Shown here piece by piece: positions 24,001 to 36,487 of a stretch of DNA of 64,000 bases. Made by a program: the position numbers and the translations under genes. Position 1 is the stretch's first letter, and each line of letters starts with the position of its first letter. The DNA is from Sipunculus nudus (lineage: Eukaryota > Annelida > Sipuncula > Golfingiida > Sipunculidae). Where the stretch lies: the NCBI GenBank assembly GCA_026874595.1, contig CM049308.1:53145624-53209623 (forward strand), given 5' to 3'. The notes below the pieces were generated by a model. The model was not told where the DNA came from. It ran no database searches and was given only the letters and a program-made list of their open reading frames with translations.

Positions 24001-24835
24001 ATTTTACAACATGTGATATAAACTGAAGCGACATCTCGTGACGTTGCGTTATTTGTCGAGTTTTTGCGTGATTATACTGAAGGTTACTGACAGGTCCTGG
24101 AATTATCGAATGCCAAAGTGTGCCTGTGTTTTCAGATTGGATTCAGCGTCGGAAGTGTTACAGCTAAATAAAAAAATGCAGGACAAAATTATATAATAAT
24201 CAATCAGCGATGACTTTTTCAATCATTTATCAAACATAATTTTACAACCTGTTCATAACACCTTTGTATGCTGGAATGAAAGGTTATATTCCTAATTAAA
24301 CTGGCCCCGTGTACCACATAGTGATCTGACCAGTTTTATTGCTTGCTTTCCGAATGGCAGTGAGATTCATAATAATATTGTAAAAATACCTATATCCTAC
24401 TGTAACGTCAGGATGCGGGCGTGGTCAAAGTAAACCGTTATACCACCATCTACTTTGGGGATACTTTCTCCGCAGATACATCCCTGCCTCAAATGTGTTC
24501 TCGGAGAAATTTCGTATCTCATCCCCCGCGCGCTCTCGTCGAACCATGACAGGTTTCTCGAAACCGCTCTTGCCATTTTGCGTACACACTAAAACCCTGA
24601 TGCCACTGGTCGCATGTCGCAACTATGGGTATAACGCTAGTTTAATTAATTTTCCATTGATTACAGGTTTACTTGTTGAACACTGTGTGTTTAAGAAATA
24701 TCAAAATATATCACACTTGGGCTGTATGCCAGAATGATACGTACTAAAGTACGGATTAAAGTCCCGACTTCGACACTCGATTGTTTTGTCAATGGTAAAC
24801 TAAGACCGAGGGTTCTTCAGAGTGGATTGACTCGG

Positions 24836-25059
24836 GAACCTTTTAAGGTTCAAGCTTTAACCTTAAAGACATGGTTCCTTTAGGAACCTCACGAGGGTTC
24901 TTTTATTGAGCCTCTAAGGTTCCAGCTGGAACCTCTTCAATGATTATTCGTTAAACCCTTCACGATGAAGTTCTTCACGATGGACTGATTGGGCAACCGC
25001 GGAAGGTTCTTGGTTGAACCCTTGGGGTAGGGTTCCTTATAGAACCTTCAATGAAGGTT
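24836..25059. repeat. Cluster of six GGTTC/GAACC hairpins
   Basis: Six short inverted repeats with the same stem vocabulary occur in 224 bp. They are GAACCTT..AAGGTTC (24836-24851), GGTTCC..GGAACC (24873-24888) and the perfect 18-bp palindrome AGGTTCCAGCTGGAACCT (24917-24934). Then follow GGTTC..GAACC (25005-25020), GGTTC..GAACC (25031-25046) and AACCTTC..GAAGGTT (25043-25059). The spacers differ, so this is a hairpin-built minisatellite rather than a simple tandem repeat. Confidence 0.8.
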
Positions 25060-25176
25060 TTGTTTAGAAAAAAGTCTGAGATATCATATCACACATTAAT
25101 GATAAATAAGGTCTAAAACGGGATGCCCCCTCCCCAAAGCCGCCGCCTGGGGACGTTGCATGAAGATACCCCGAAG

Positions 25177-25313
25177 CCAAGCAGAGAAGAAGGACGTTCC
25201 AGCCACCAGTGTGTCCCAGAGATTTCGAAGAGTCGGTCGCCTGGACTCCTCAAAAGACTCTTCGAAATCTCTGGGACGCGCTGGTGGCTTGAACGGCTCC
25301 TCTCTCTGCTTGG
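25177..25313. repeat. Long foldback hairpin, 58-bp arms, 21-nt loop
   Basis: Left arm 25177-25234 pairs with right arm 25256-25313 around a 21-nt loop. The arms match at 49 of 58 positions by hand comparison, and several mismatches become G:U pairs in RNA. The loop-proximal 18 bp (cagagatttcgaagagtc) are perfect. The strand is open in two frames across the foldback, but no protein family is recognised. It could be a precursor-like RNA hairpin or an inverted-duplication element. Confidence 0.8.
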
Positions 25314-26884
25314 TTTGGTGGCAACTTAGTCAAAAATGGCTCAATCAAAAATCACGCCTAAGGAGCGCCCAGGGAACGGGTCCAAGACCGTTATAACTGG
25401 AGTGCTCGGAGGGCTTAAAACATCTTCAGTCATGCAGTCAAGACGTTGCACTGTTTATTGTCGAAACGGGCTGTTTATAATTCAATCAATAAGAGCGGGA
25501 CCACAAAGATTAAAAGCATTCCTGACTTCCCGAACAGAGCTGGGCGTGTAATTAGATCTTGCAATTCCACACGGCAAACATGACCTTTTGAAAGTGTTGA
25601 CCCCTCACCTTCCCAACACGTGTTATTCATCTTGTATTCTAAGCTTGCTACCAAAGTGACGAGCCCCCTGACAATTAAGTATTCTTGGCCTCATTGGCGT
25701 GCAGGCTACACGTGATGCTTCTTTGTCTCCGTTTCAAAATTAACATTGCTCTTGTAAACTGAACTAACTAAATAAATATAGATGAGCATCTTAAGCGAGA
25801 ATCTATTTTTTATGACGATTTCTCCCGCGGCTTGTTGTTGGCATTATAAATACTGATTGAGGCTGATGAGTTATATGTTGTTCTCACGACAGCTCTTTTC
25901 GATGTTTCATTCCCTCCTGTTGCATTAACGGCCCTCAATGCTGTCGCTCCAGAGCTCAGTTTGTTTACGCTGCGTTTTAATCAGCGACACCCGCTCTCGT
26001 TGGTCTTGTATGGTCATCAATATAGTGACGTCACCTTGGATACACTCGAGAACGTTAGACTACGAACTACATGCACATGGTCATACTTTCGAATCAAGAA
26101 AATACCCCCCCCCCCCCCCAAAAAAAAAAAAAGAATTTCAAATCGAGACTTAAATTGACAATGTTTTTGTCTTTTTTCAGGTTCCCAGGATGTTTATGCA
26201 CTGGGCCGAATTCATCTAAACTACAGCATGCATCAATATTATGTTATATTGCATTGTAGAAATATAAGCGTTCAGCATGCTAAATCTGTTAGCTCCGAAA
26301 ATAAGACAGCATAAAAAAGTCGAGGCTTATAAAATAGGATTCAAGAAAAAAATCACTTCATCAATATGAAAATAGACGAAATCAGTCCCACTTTGCAGGT
26401 ACAAGACAATTTATATATTTTATAAATAATTGCAATAATAATAATGATAGTAATAGTTATAATATATATATATATATAATTATCATATCATATGTATACT
26501 ACTGATATGTTCACTGCTTCCAAGGCCCTATTAGAAATCATTTCAATATGCTGATTGAGCATCCTGGTTATATCTTTGTATTATATTTACTATTTACTAC
26601 ATTATATAACCTCTTTGCCCTGCCCTGTTATGTTCCAGTATCGCACGTGTACCCCGACCATTCCTATTGTGCACCCGAGAACAATAGGATCAGTGTCAGT
26701 CTTTCACATGCCCCCCCCCCCCCCCCCCGACCCGAATCGCACAAAGCATAATCTCGTAATCTCGTAAAGTCTCGGCTTTTCAAACCACGACGTTAGCTTC
26801 ATTCTAACCACATTCACCTGATGATCGGGTCGCATCCCGTGAAACAGTCTGTTGTGAATTAACAGTGTTGTTTTTCTTCAGAGT

Positions 26885-27060
<176 letters not shown>

Positions 27061-27200
27061 ACATTGATAAAGGGAAGGGTAATGTCAATTGGCGGTGCGC
27101 TTTGAAAGTTTGTTTAATAATAAATAATTTTGTTTTTATCTAAAATCATCACTCTTCTTCTTAACCTTCACATTAGCAAAAAACTAACACGGCCATATAC

Positions 27201-27203
<3 letters not shown>

Positions 27204-27293
<90 letters not shown>
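27204..27293 (+). repeat. (TAA)n microsatellite
   Basis: About 90 bp of TAA trinucleotide repeat with one interruption near its middle, followed by shorter TA runs. Confidence 0.95.
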
Positions 27294-28104
27294 CATAATC
27301 ATATAATCATAATAAAATATACTATATATATATATATATATACTGTTTTATTATATCAAGTAAGCCACTGTACCTTCCTAATCTGAACCATTAATATCGA
27401 GCGCGCTCGTTCTTAAAATACCCAGGAAATGGCGCAAATATACTTGTAGTATCACTGAATTTACATTATAAATGTCCGTTCTTGGAGTCATACAGAATCG
27501 ATGTGATAAACTTCTGCCTGAGTTCAGTCACCAGTAGAACAGACCTGAACCACGGCAGCTGTCACCTTCAGCCTTGACATGATGAAAAAGTGAACTCCAG
27601 CAATGTTCTGATTAATCATGGGCCCTGGGGAACGCAGAATTGGAGCGTAATTCACTTGGACTTGTCAAGGGTGTCGGAGATATCTAAATATGGAGAGCAT
27701 TTTTGTCTCGGCCCAGGAACCATGGATAACCTGTAGGTCCCAAGAAGCGGCAACTCAAGTTTTATTTATCTTTGCTTTATCTGACGTTTTTTCATCACTT
27801 TCGTCTTGCATATAATATTTGTAATATTATTATTGTAAACATAAGTTTTATTTTGCATATCGGAAATATTTCGAAATTGTCTTTATTTTCAAAGTTTTAA
27901 ATCGTTTAAGAATTACATTTAGAAATTACATAATGCCCAGGATTAAAATGTCACCATAAATGTCACTTCATATGGAAATTGTCTGAATATTTTTGAGCAG
28001 GGTTAAAGATTGACTGGTATGACTGAAACTTCAGAAAACACACCTATCTTGCTGTTTCCAATATGACATAACGTTTTGCTCCAACGTCCGATCCCAGCGG
28101 CGTG

Positions 28105-28455
28105 AAAATTGCTCACCTTTTTGCCTATGCTAGAAGGGTATGCGTTCTTCCCGTTCGTGTACGTGGTAATATGTGTATTTTTGTGTGTGTTTTGTTCACA
28201 AGATAACTCTCATGAAATTCGCAAGGTATTTCGGGAACGGGCCAAGGAAGAATCGGTAGATTCTGGTCTGAATCCAACACCTTCTCCGGATTCTAGAGCC
28301 TCATCAGGAATATTACCAAATGTACGGTTTTTTATGCAAGAATGAACCGGGCCAAAAAATAATTGAATATACAGAGGGCCTCGCATCATCAGTGTGGCCC
28401 GGCCACCTGTTTAGCTCACGGTCCAGCGCCCAGCACCTCGGAGTGTTTTCGAACA
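28105..28455 (+). repeat. Dispersed GGGTATGCGTT...CAGCGCCCAGCAC repeat, copy 1
   Basis: Starts near agaagggtatgcgttcttcccg and ends near cagcgcccagcacctcgg. Its head matches 43375 onward (+), and its tail matches the reverse complement of 35870-35950. Three partial copies together outline one dispersed element without coding capacity. Confidence 0.65.
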
Positions 28456-29105
28456 GTGTGTTCGCAAAGCGTTTTTGAAACTTTTATCCAACGGCTAAGG
28501 CATGCATTCATTTGGATGCACATTTCTAGTTACAGTATAAACCGATGCTTTTAAGTATCATCTTCCTGGGATCCAAGTCTCAAGCGTGCCTGAGGAGACA
28601 TTTCAGGGGCGCATGTGATGGGGCCAACATCATAATATCATATTAGTCCCTTGGTTACACTGGTAAACTGTGCACAGAAATCAAAACTATTCACACGCCT
28701 TATTAACAAGAACACGCGCGCCGGAACCTCAACAGGTTACAAGCTTTTATTTGACTGGTCAGATTTCCCATAAGGTTTCCCATCACCAGACTTCTTATCT
28801 AACACAAGATTTCCCAGCGTGTAGACAAGCCGTACGCATGCCACCTGACTGATTCAGTTCATGATTCATGAAGTAACACGCCCAGGGATTCTAGAAAGTA
28901 AGTTCTCTGTAATGGAAGATTGTCAGTATATCATTTAAGATAAAGAGTCATTTTTCAGTCTATTGAGCAGTTTACAGACATTTCCAAACTACCTACTAAA
29001 ATGAACGAAAAAAAAGGGAAGTGTCAGTGGACAAAATTTGTTACGTCTACACATTTCAGGCAGAAAATATTAGTGGTGTGCCGATTAATCGATTAATTCG
29101 TTGAT

Positions 29106-29116
29106 AGGTCGTTTTC
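29106..29116 (+). repeat. Left target-site duplication of the LINE
   Basis: AGGTCGTTTTC at 29106-29116 is repeated exactly at 33964-33974, immediately after the A-rich tail. This defines the insertion boundaries (the first A is ambiguous with the tail). Confidence 0.85.
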
Positions 29117-29573
29117 GTTGAAGGAGAGCCCTGGTGCATGAAAGAGCACACAGGCACACTGAAGTTGCTCTTCAATTGAAGTAAATTTTGATGAAGTTTT
29201 TCTTTGTTTAGAAGTTACATTTTTGGCCACGATATAAACTTACTACCAGTCTATTGGAATATTTGGAAATTGAAGCCGGAAGGGAAGTACTTTTTCCATA
29301 TTTTTAATATTTTACTTTCTTTATATTAAGGTCTACCCCTTCGTATTGTTAACACAGGCAAGGGGTATTGCATAACGCTTTTACCTGTGGTCAGCGGACC
29401 ATGCACAAAGCACCAGGTCTTTCGGTCAGATTAAAGTGAGCCATTCAAGTGTTTGATAACAATGTGCTATTGAACTCCAGTCCATGCCTGGCAGTATTGA
29501 CAATGTTATATTGATGGGTTAATTTTCACTTGTGCTAAACATTTCTCTGAATGAAAGTAAGATTATGATATAA

Positions 29574-30415
29574 ATGGTAAATTAAAAAGACAAAGATCAT
29601 ATATATCTAGTTCATCCTCGACATCTCCAAACAGTCCACAAAGAGTTAAAAAGTTAATTTCATCTGACAAACAAGATAAACCCCATTGTATAAAAATGGA
29701 AGGTGTGTCAAAGGAAACCTTAAAGAAAATGCTTACAGAGCTTGAAGTGAAAATAGTCAGACAAGTAACTAAGAAATATGAAAAAAACTGTTGAATGTTT
29801 AGAGCCTAGAGTACTTACTCTTGAAAATGAAAATAAAGAAATCAAATCTGATATGGCAAAGCTGTCAGACAGAATTGGTACTCTAGAGGAGCAGTGTAAT
29901 AAGTCAGTCACTGAAGCTACAGATGCCAAGAGAAGGGCGATTGAATTAGAGCAATATTAAAAAAAATCGAGTGTCAGGATATTTGGTGTACTGTAAGTCA
30001 CAGTAACACAGATGGGTCAGAAAATTGTGTAGAATTGGTTAAAAAAACTTTGCAGAGAGAAGCTGAGGTTTGATGTGGATGTGACAGAAGTTGATGTTGC
30101 CCATCCAGTTGGCAGACATCCCAGAGACCCTGACAGTAAGCCAAGGGCCATATTAGTTAAATTTGTAAGGAGGGATGTCAAAAGATCAGTCATGAGAGAA
30201 AGGAGGAAGTTGAAGGGTACAGGTATTGTCATGGCTGATGACCTGTGTAAGGAGTTACATCAACTCCTTAATAGGGCAAGAAAACATCAAATGGTTAAAG
30301 ACTCTTGGTCATTGGATGGTAAAGTTTTCTTAAAAGATTTAAAAGGAGACATCAGAGAAATAAAATATGGTGAATCATTCCAGCAGTTACCTGCATCTAT
30401 CTGGCATTTAAATAA
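29574..30415 (+). pseudogene. LINE ORF1 remnant (RNA-binding protein)
   Basis: ORF1 proteins of L1 elements coat the element RNA. A coiled-coil stretch is visible at 29778-29957 (CLEPRVLTLENENKEIKSD onward), followed by the nucleic-acid-binding C-terminal part at 30075-30400 (ILVKFVRRDVKRSVMRERR, then KLKGTGIVMADDLCKEL). The reading is broken by a frameshift near 29785, a stop after ELEQY at 29958-29960, and further breaks around 29990-30070. The start at 29574 is inferred. Confidence 0.75.
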
Positions 30416-30585
30416 CCTGACAATAATGTTTAATTTTGTATGTGTTGAATTTTTTTTTTCATGTCTATTTACTGTTAAGAAGGTCTTCTTTTGTAATCAG
30501 CTGAGCGATACTGGAGAAAGCAAACTTCTTTTTCATAACATTAAATACCCCATACTTATGAGAAAAGTAATTCTATACAAGCAAC

Positions 30586-33560
30586 ATGGCAGATAATATA
30601 CAATTTCAGGTCCTTTCTTTGAATGTGAGAGGGATAAAAAATTATGTTAAAAGACGACAGATATTTAATTGGTTGGTGAAACACAAAGCACACAATGGGA
30701 TCAGTCTCTTGCAAGAATGTCATTGCATTAAACAAGATGAAACCAAATGGTCTAAACAGTGGCGTAGAAAAATTTATATGTCTCATGGGAGCACCAATTC
30801 ATGTGGAGTATCTATACTTGTCGGTAAAAATGTTGAATTCAAGGAAATTAATAAGAATATTGATAATAATGGAAGATATATTCTAATTGAATGTGAAATT
30901 GAAGGTCTACACTGTATGATTGTTAATACTTATGCACCAAATTATGAATCACAGCAAGTTGTCTTTTTTCAAAATGTTTTTGAGGAAATATTGAACATGT
31001 CTAATGATTTAAATATTGATCTTATCTGGGGAGGAGATTTTAATGTACATCTTACTAAGCATGATGATGATGGAGGCAGAACAAATGTGAAACAGGCTTC
31101 AGTCAATAATCTATGTTCTATGATGGAACTATTAGATATATGTGATATATGGCGTGTAAAACATGAAAATGCAAAATCCTTTACTTGGCGATCCTCAACT
31201 CCTTTAATTCAAAGGCGTCTGGATTATTTTTTTATATCAAAAACTGTTCAGTCACTTGTTGAATATTGTGATATCATTCCTGCCGTACGCACTGATCACT
31301 CAGCAGTTTTGTTAAAAGTAAACAAATCAAAAGATGTCAGCAGAGGACCGTCGCACTGGTGTTTCAATAATGATTTAATTAATGATAAAGAATTTATAAG
31401 TGCTATCAAATATTAAATTACTGTATGGAAAAACGAAGTGAAAGGTGACACAGCAAGATTTACATGGGAGTACTTAAGGTACAAGATTAGAGAGTATACT
31501 ATTAAATATAGTAAATATAAAGCCAGAAAGTTTAAGGAAAAGGGTAAACTATTGGAAGAAGAGATCTCCAAACTAGAACATAACATAAAAAGCACAGATT
31601 CAATAGAGTCTCAACAAGCATATTACAGTATGAAACATAAGTTACAGGATCATTATGATAAGATTACTAAAGGTATAATAGTGAGATCAAGGGCACAGTG
31701 GTTACAACAAGGTGAGAGAAACAAAAAATACTTTCTGAACCTCGAAAAACAAAATCATCAGAATGGTGTGATAAGGACTCTTACAAAAGACGGAAAAGAT
31801 ATTGTGTGTCATGCAGAAATCATGTCATTTATCAAAAATTCTTTTATGGATAAATACCAGAAAAAAGCTATTTATACTGAACAAGAGTCACACAGTTATT
31901 TTGAAGGTCTCCCTCTACATGAGAATACATTATGTGAGTCTGAAGTGAAAGCATGTGGGGGTAAGATTACAATAAATGAGGTACATTCTAGTTTGAAATT
32001 AATGAAGAACAATAAAACACCAGGTAATGATGGATTGACAAAAGAATTCTATTTAGCTTTATTTAGTGAACTTGGTAATTGCTTAACAAATTGCTTAAAT
32101 GGAAATTATGAACATGCATCTTTGACAACTTCTCAAAAGCAAGCCCTTGTCAAGTTAATTCCTAAACCAGGAAAGGATCTTAAACATTTAAATGGATGGA
32201 GACCTATAAGTTTGCTAAATGTTCAACTAAAAATATTGAGTAAAATTTTAGTAAAAAGAATAGAAAAATTTCTTCCAAAACTAATAAAAATTGACCAGTT
32301 TGCTTTCATACAAGGAAGATATATTGGAGAACCAATCAGATTAATATGGGATGTGTTGCATTATACTCAAGTAGAAAACAAGCCTGGAATAATGTTTGCA
32401 GCTGATCTAGAGGCTGCTTTTGATAGTGTCGATCATGGTTTTATGTATGAAACATTGAGGTATTTCGGTTTTTATGATGATTTCATTAAGTGGATTAAAA
32501 TGTTACATAATGATGGACAAAGTTCAGTTTTGAACAATTATTTTCCAGGGGTTATTTTCAGTTAAAAGAGGGACACGGCAAGGTTATCCAATGGCTGCAT
32601 ATATATTTATCTTAATTATTGAAATATTTGCAATCAAAATAAGGAATAATTATAATATAAAAGGAATAGATATTGGAAGTACACATATCAAACTATGCAT
32701 GTTTGCTGATGATACTACAATATTTGTTGAAAATGTTGAATCACTTGGGCATGTACTTACTGTAATTGAAAGATTTGAATATTTTTCTTCACTTAAGATA
32801 AACCGTAGTAAATCAGAGGTTGCGTACATAGGATCTATGAAACATGTTGCAAGACAACTGTATAATCTGAAATGGATAGATTTGACACAGGCATCTATAA
32901 AATTGCTTGGAATATACTTTTCTTATAATAAGGATTTGATTTAATAAAGATAATTTTACACGTGTTGAGAATAACCTGGCAACAACTCTGTCAATTTGGA
33001 AAAGCCGGAACCTATCAATATATGGTAGGGCAGAAGTTGCACGTACGTTAGCAATATCAAAGGTTTACTATGTGACAAATATGTTGATACCACCAAAACA
33101 TACACTGAAAAATCTAAAAAGACTTCTCTGTGACTTTATATGGAGGGGTAAAAGACCAAAGGTCAAATATAGTACTATCATCGGGAAATATGAAGATGGA
33201 GGAATTAATGTCCCAGACATTGAAAGTAAGATACAGACACAGAGAATTATGTGGGTCAAGCGACTTTTTAGTAATCCTTTGTCTATAATAACTGATATAA
33301 TAAATCACAAGTTAAGGAGAATTGGTGGATTAAGGTGTGTCAGAAGTAACTTCAATTTTCATATTTTACCTAAGATTTTACCCAAATTTTATATCAGGTG
33401 ATTTGAAGACTGGGCAATTTATGTGTCATTGAAACCAAAAACACATGAAGATGTTATTTATCAATTTGTGTGGAATAACAAATATGAATGAATGAAATGT
33501 CTATTTACAATAAGATATTGCACAGTGTGGGCATTTGTTATGTTAAAGATTTAGTGGATG
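30586..33560 (+). pseudogene. LINE ORF2 remnant (endonuclease and reverse transcriptase)
   Basis: The endonuclease domain (30586-31350) shows LSLNVRGI, the catalytic Glu in LLQECH, GGDFNVHL, RRLDYFFIS and TDHSAV. After an in-frame TAA at 31414-31416 the same frame resumes, with KLIPKPGKD, GWRPISLLN, AFIQGR and AADLEAAFDSVDH of the reverse transcriptase. A one-base shift near 32555 leads to the KRGTRQG motif and the catalytic FADDTT (32701-32718). A second shift near 32942 leads to IPPKHTLKNLKRLLCDFIWRG. The C-terminal region (FVWNNKYE, GICYVKDLVDENGTW) is broken by stops. It cannot encode a working enzyme. Confidence 0.92.
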
Positions 33561-33963
33561 AGAATGGAACATGGAAAACACATGATATATTAAAAAAAAA
33601 TGGTCTTGATTATATGTATTTGGTTTAGAAAGATTTTAACACAAACAGAAGTTACAGAAAGGTACACAGCAAATGATAAAGGTGGTATATCTAAACATAT
33701 TATGAAATGGGGTAAACTTAAAGGTACATATGATGAAGACCATGAACTATGAATGTTTGTAAAGACCGACTTCATTATCTTGTGGCGTCCTGTACAATCA
33801 TGTGAACTGTCTTTATTGTTTTTAAATAGATAAATTGTAAAGATTAAGTTAATAAATAAATTTGCCAATGATGAAGCATGAATATAGAATTAATCTATAT
33901 AATCTGAGGCAAAAAAAAAAAAAAGAGAGAGGAGGAAAAGAAAAAGAAAGAAAGGAAAAAAAA

Positions 33964-33974
33964 AGGTCGTTTTC
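33964..33974 (+). repeat. Right target-site duplication of the LINE
   Basis: AGGTCGTTTTC, an exact copy of 29106-29116, directly follows the A-rich tail. Confidence 0.85.
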
Positions 33975-35859
33975 TTTCATAATCGATTAATACGTTTATC
34001 TATGCACAATCAAAGAATCTTATCCTGTCAGAGACATACGAACACAAAGTAACGAAAAGCATCAAAACTGAACCTTGCGCAGCCAACAATCGTCCGACGG
34101 CAAGTCGACCAGGTGAATTGTCACACTATTTACTGGGGTAAATATATTAGGTACTAATATACATTAAGGTTATATAGAAAGTACATAAAATAAACGATTC
34201 ATTTTCAATCATTGGCAGTTTTTATTTTCAATCATCAAATATACTTTTAAAAGTAATTCCTACCACTAAAAAATATTCATTTGCTGAAATAGCATAAAAG
34301 GTGGGTCTTGATATAAGGTATTTATTATGTCATACGTGAATAAAGAGACTATCAAAACATTAACACAGATAAAGTTTATAAACGTAAAAAACATACGTTG
34401 CTGGAATAATAACCTTGATAAAGTACTTGTATGCATACGGTCATCTAAGCCTGCCGTTCTGTTAATATAGAGCAAAGTACTAATAAATAACACACCAGGC
34501 TATAGTTCTTATTACTGTGTGTACGTTTGTTTAATCAACACTTTACTTGTACATGACGGTATTCGAATGCAAAGTTTATACAAGCTTATCCCTTCTGTGC
34601 TTGTTTCCACATGTCTGATAAAATCTTGATGAATCAAATTTTTATACCCATGGCCTCTTCGCTAATTTTACCATTAATCGATTTAAAACATATTGAATTC
34701 ATCAGTAAACATATCGGAAATGCGGCTTGTGTCTTATGTCAGGCATGAGCCAATGTATCCGCATAGATACTGAATTAGCTAGCAAAATGTATTTAAATCC
34801 TATTTACATCTACATATAATTGTTAGAAAATATACTTTCGAGTAAATGCGTCCAAGATTTTTGTAACATATGTATAAATAGGATGTAATAAGGTGGGGGT
34901 CTATATGGTTCCCTTGTATCATTGTCAAACATTAAGAATGGTTGCCAGACTGTATCATACCACTGCAAGATTATTGCCTGAAAAAGTCAGCCACTTACCG
35001 CGAAGAAACATTTACAGTGACAGTTTAGCGACAAATATTATCTGGGGACTCTTTTAAGCGTAAACAGACCCTAACTCAGATCTGTTTGAATGATGATAGA
35101 ATCTTCAGGCACACGCAATTCGGGACTTGGTGTCCCCAGAGTAATATGATATCGACAATAAACTCCCTATTGTCTGAGGATAATAGTCTGCCTCCCCAGG
35201 CCCTCTGATCTGCAAAAGTGAACACCTGTATTACCGCTCTCACTCCGTATTTTCTCCAGCCGTGTTCCGTTTATTATCCTAGACAGGGTGAGCAAATTAC
35301 ATACCGACGGACCAATTTATCATGTGTGATCATATCTCTTTCTGTTCCGAGAGTAAAATGTTTTTCCTTTTTTTCTTTTTCCACATGTAATTTCACTTTT
35401 GTATCTCAGCCCATGTATATATCCATTATATTTCTTAAACAAAAGTATGGTTAAAATAATGATCATACCTTTAATGTATTTTACGTTCTGCCAAAACAAA
35501 CAAACTACATGCACATTTCATATATTATTATTTTTTTCAGAGGTATAAATATAGAGCCCTTCCTGCAAACGTTACACCTGACTTTTTAAATACTAAAATA
35601 AGGAGCAGTGTAAGTATACTATAAAGAGCCAGGACGTGTAGTGTCGTTCTTTTATCAAATGACGATGGCGATTGTCGTTCAAGGGAATTTGTGAATATTA
35701 GTTTTTCAAATCTAATACACGGTTTATTTATAATACTGATTTATTTTCTCAAGAGAAAATCTTGTTGTAGTATGGCTTAAAAAAATATTGTTCTGTGGAT
35801 TTGCCATTCTCATTTCTCTTGGATCAATTTTTTTTTTTTTTTGTAAATGAATAATGCAA

Positions 35860-36125
35860 ACTGTCACTCCGAAGTGCTGGGCGCTGGACCGTGATTTGAA
35901 CAGGTGTCCGGGCCACACTGACGAAACGGAACCTTCTGTGCATTCACTCATTTTGGTGCCCATATTTCCAGGTTAATTCGTGCAGAAATAACAATACATT
36001 TGTGAATATTCCTGGAAGTACTTACTCTACCCGAAAATCAGATGCACACCAAAATCTAATCGTTTCATTCTTGACCTATTCCCGAAAATTCCTGAAAATT
36101 TCATGAGATTCCGTTCATGATAGTG
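35860..36125 (-). repeat. Dispersed GGGTATGCGTT...CAGCGCCCAGCAC repeat, copy 2 (inverted)
   Basis: In reverse complement this reads ...gattagattttggtgtg..., ...aggaatattcacaaatg..., ...cagtgtggcccgg..., ...cagcgcccagcacttcgg. It thus overlaps both the 43.4-kb copy (first half) and the 28.1-kb copy (second half) and links them into one family. Confidence 0.65.
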
Positions 36126-36431
36126 TGAATAGCCGTCGTTTTTAGTACACGAGTCCGCTTATCTCGACGTGTTGTTCGATCGTCATTCTTGTAAATATAT
36201 GCTGTATGAGCTCGCAGAAAAGGCTGCAAAACATTTTACTGCTAACTTTGGACACCGTGTTGCGTCATGTACCATTGGAAGCTTTTTCTTTTTACTTTTT
36301 GCCCCATCAAAACAACATTTATATATAGGATTAATCTAATACAAGTGTTTTATCCTGTCCATAAACATACTTATCTCCAGATATTTCCAACAGGACTGCC
36401 ATATTATTATCACCTTTTTGTATTTTGCTGG

Positions 36432-36433
<2 letters not shown>

Positions 36434-36485
<52 letters not shown>
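36434..36485. repeat. (TA)n microsatellite
   Basis: TA repeat of about 52 bp. Confidence 0.95.

Positions 36486-36487
<2 letters not shown>

Larger units (their letters stand above)
13831..24780. other. Gene-poor stretch with microsatellites and dispersed repeats
   Basis: No gene recognised on either strand. It holds TA microsatellites (14139-14187, 15400-15448, 20978-21030), G/C-run elements (14005-14035, 14212-14243, 14775-14880), two blocks of GACTCGG-type repeat (16384-16510 and 17780-17940) and a second TTACCCC-rich repeat (20220-20745). A minus-strand open frame at 16082-15849 has coding-like Pro/Arg-rich composition but no recognisable family. Confidence 0.45.
29117..33963 (+). mobile_element. 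L1-like non-LTR retrotransposon, near full length, inactive
   Basis: A 4.85-kb LINE with 5' UTR (29117 to about 29573), an ORF1 remnant, ORF2 (endonuclease then reverse transcriptase), a 3' UTR and an A-rich tail (about 33910-33963). It is flanked by an 11-bp target-site duplication. Two ORFs, an apurinic-type endonuclease and a poly-A tail with variable-length duplication place it with L1-like elements. ORF1 carries stops and frameshifts. ORF2 has a stop at 31414-31416, frameshifts near 32555 and 32942, and further stops from 33399 on. It is therefore a dead copy, although the cleanly visible duplication suggests modest age. Confidence 0.93.

Noticed and set aside
29117-33963. Retrovirus or LTR element
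   Set aside because: There are no long terminal repeats, protease or integrase. The endonuclease is of the apurinic type, and the A-rich tail plus target duplication fit a non-LTR element.
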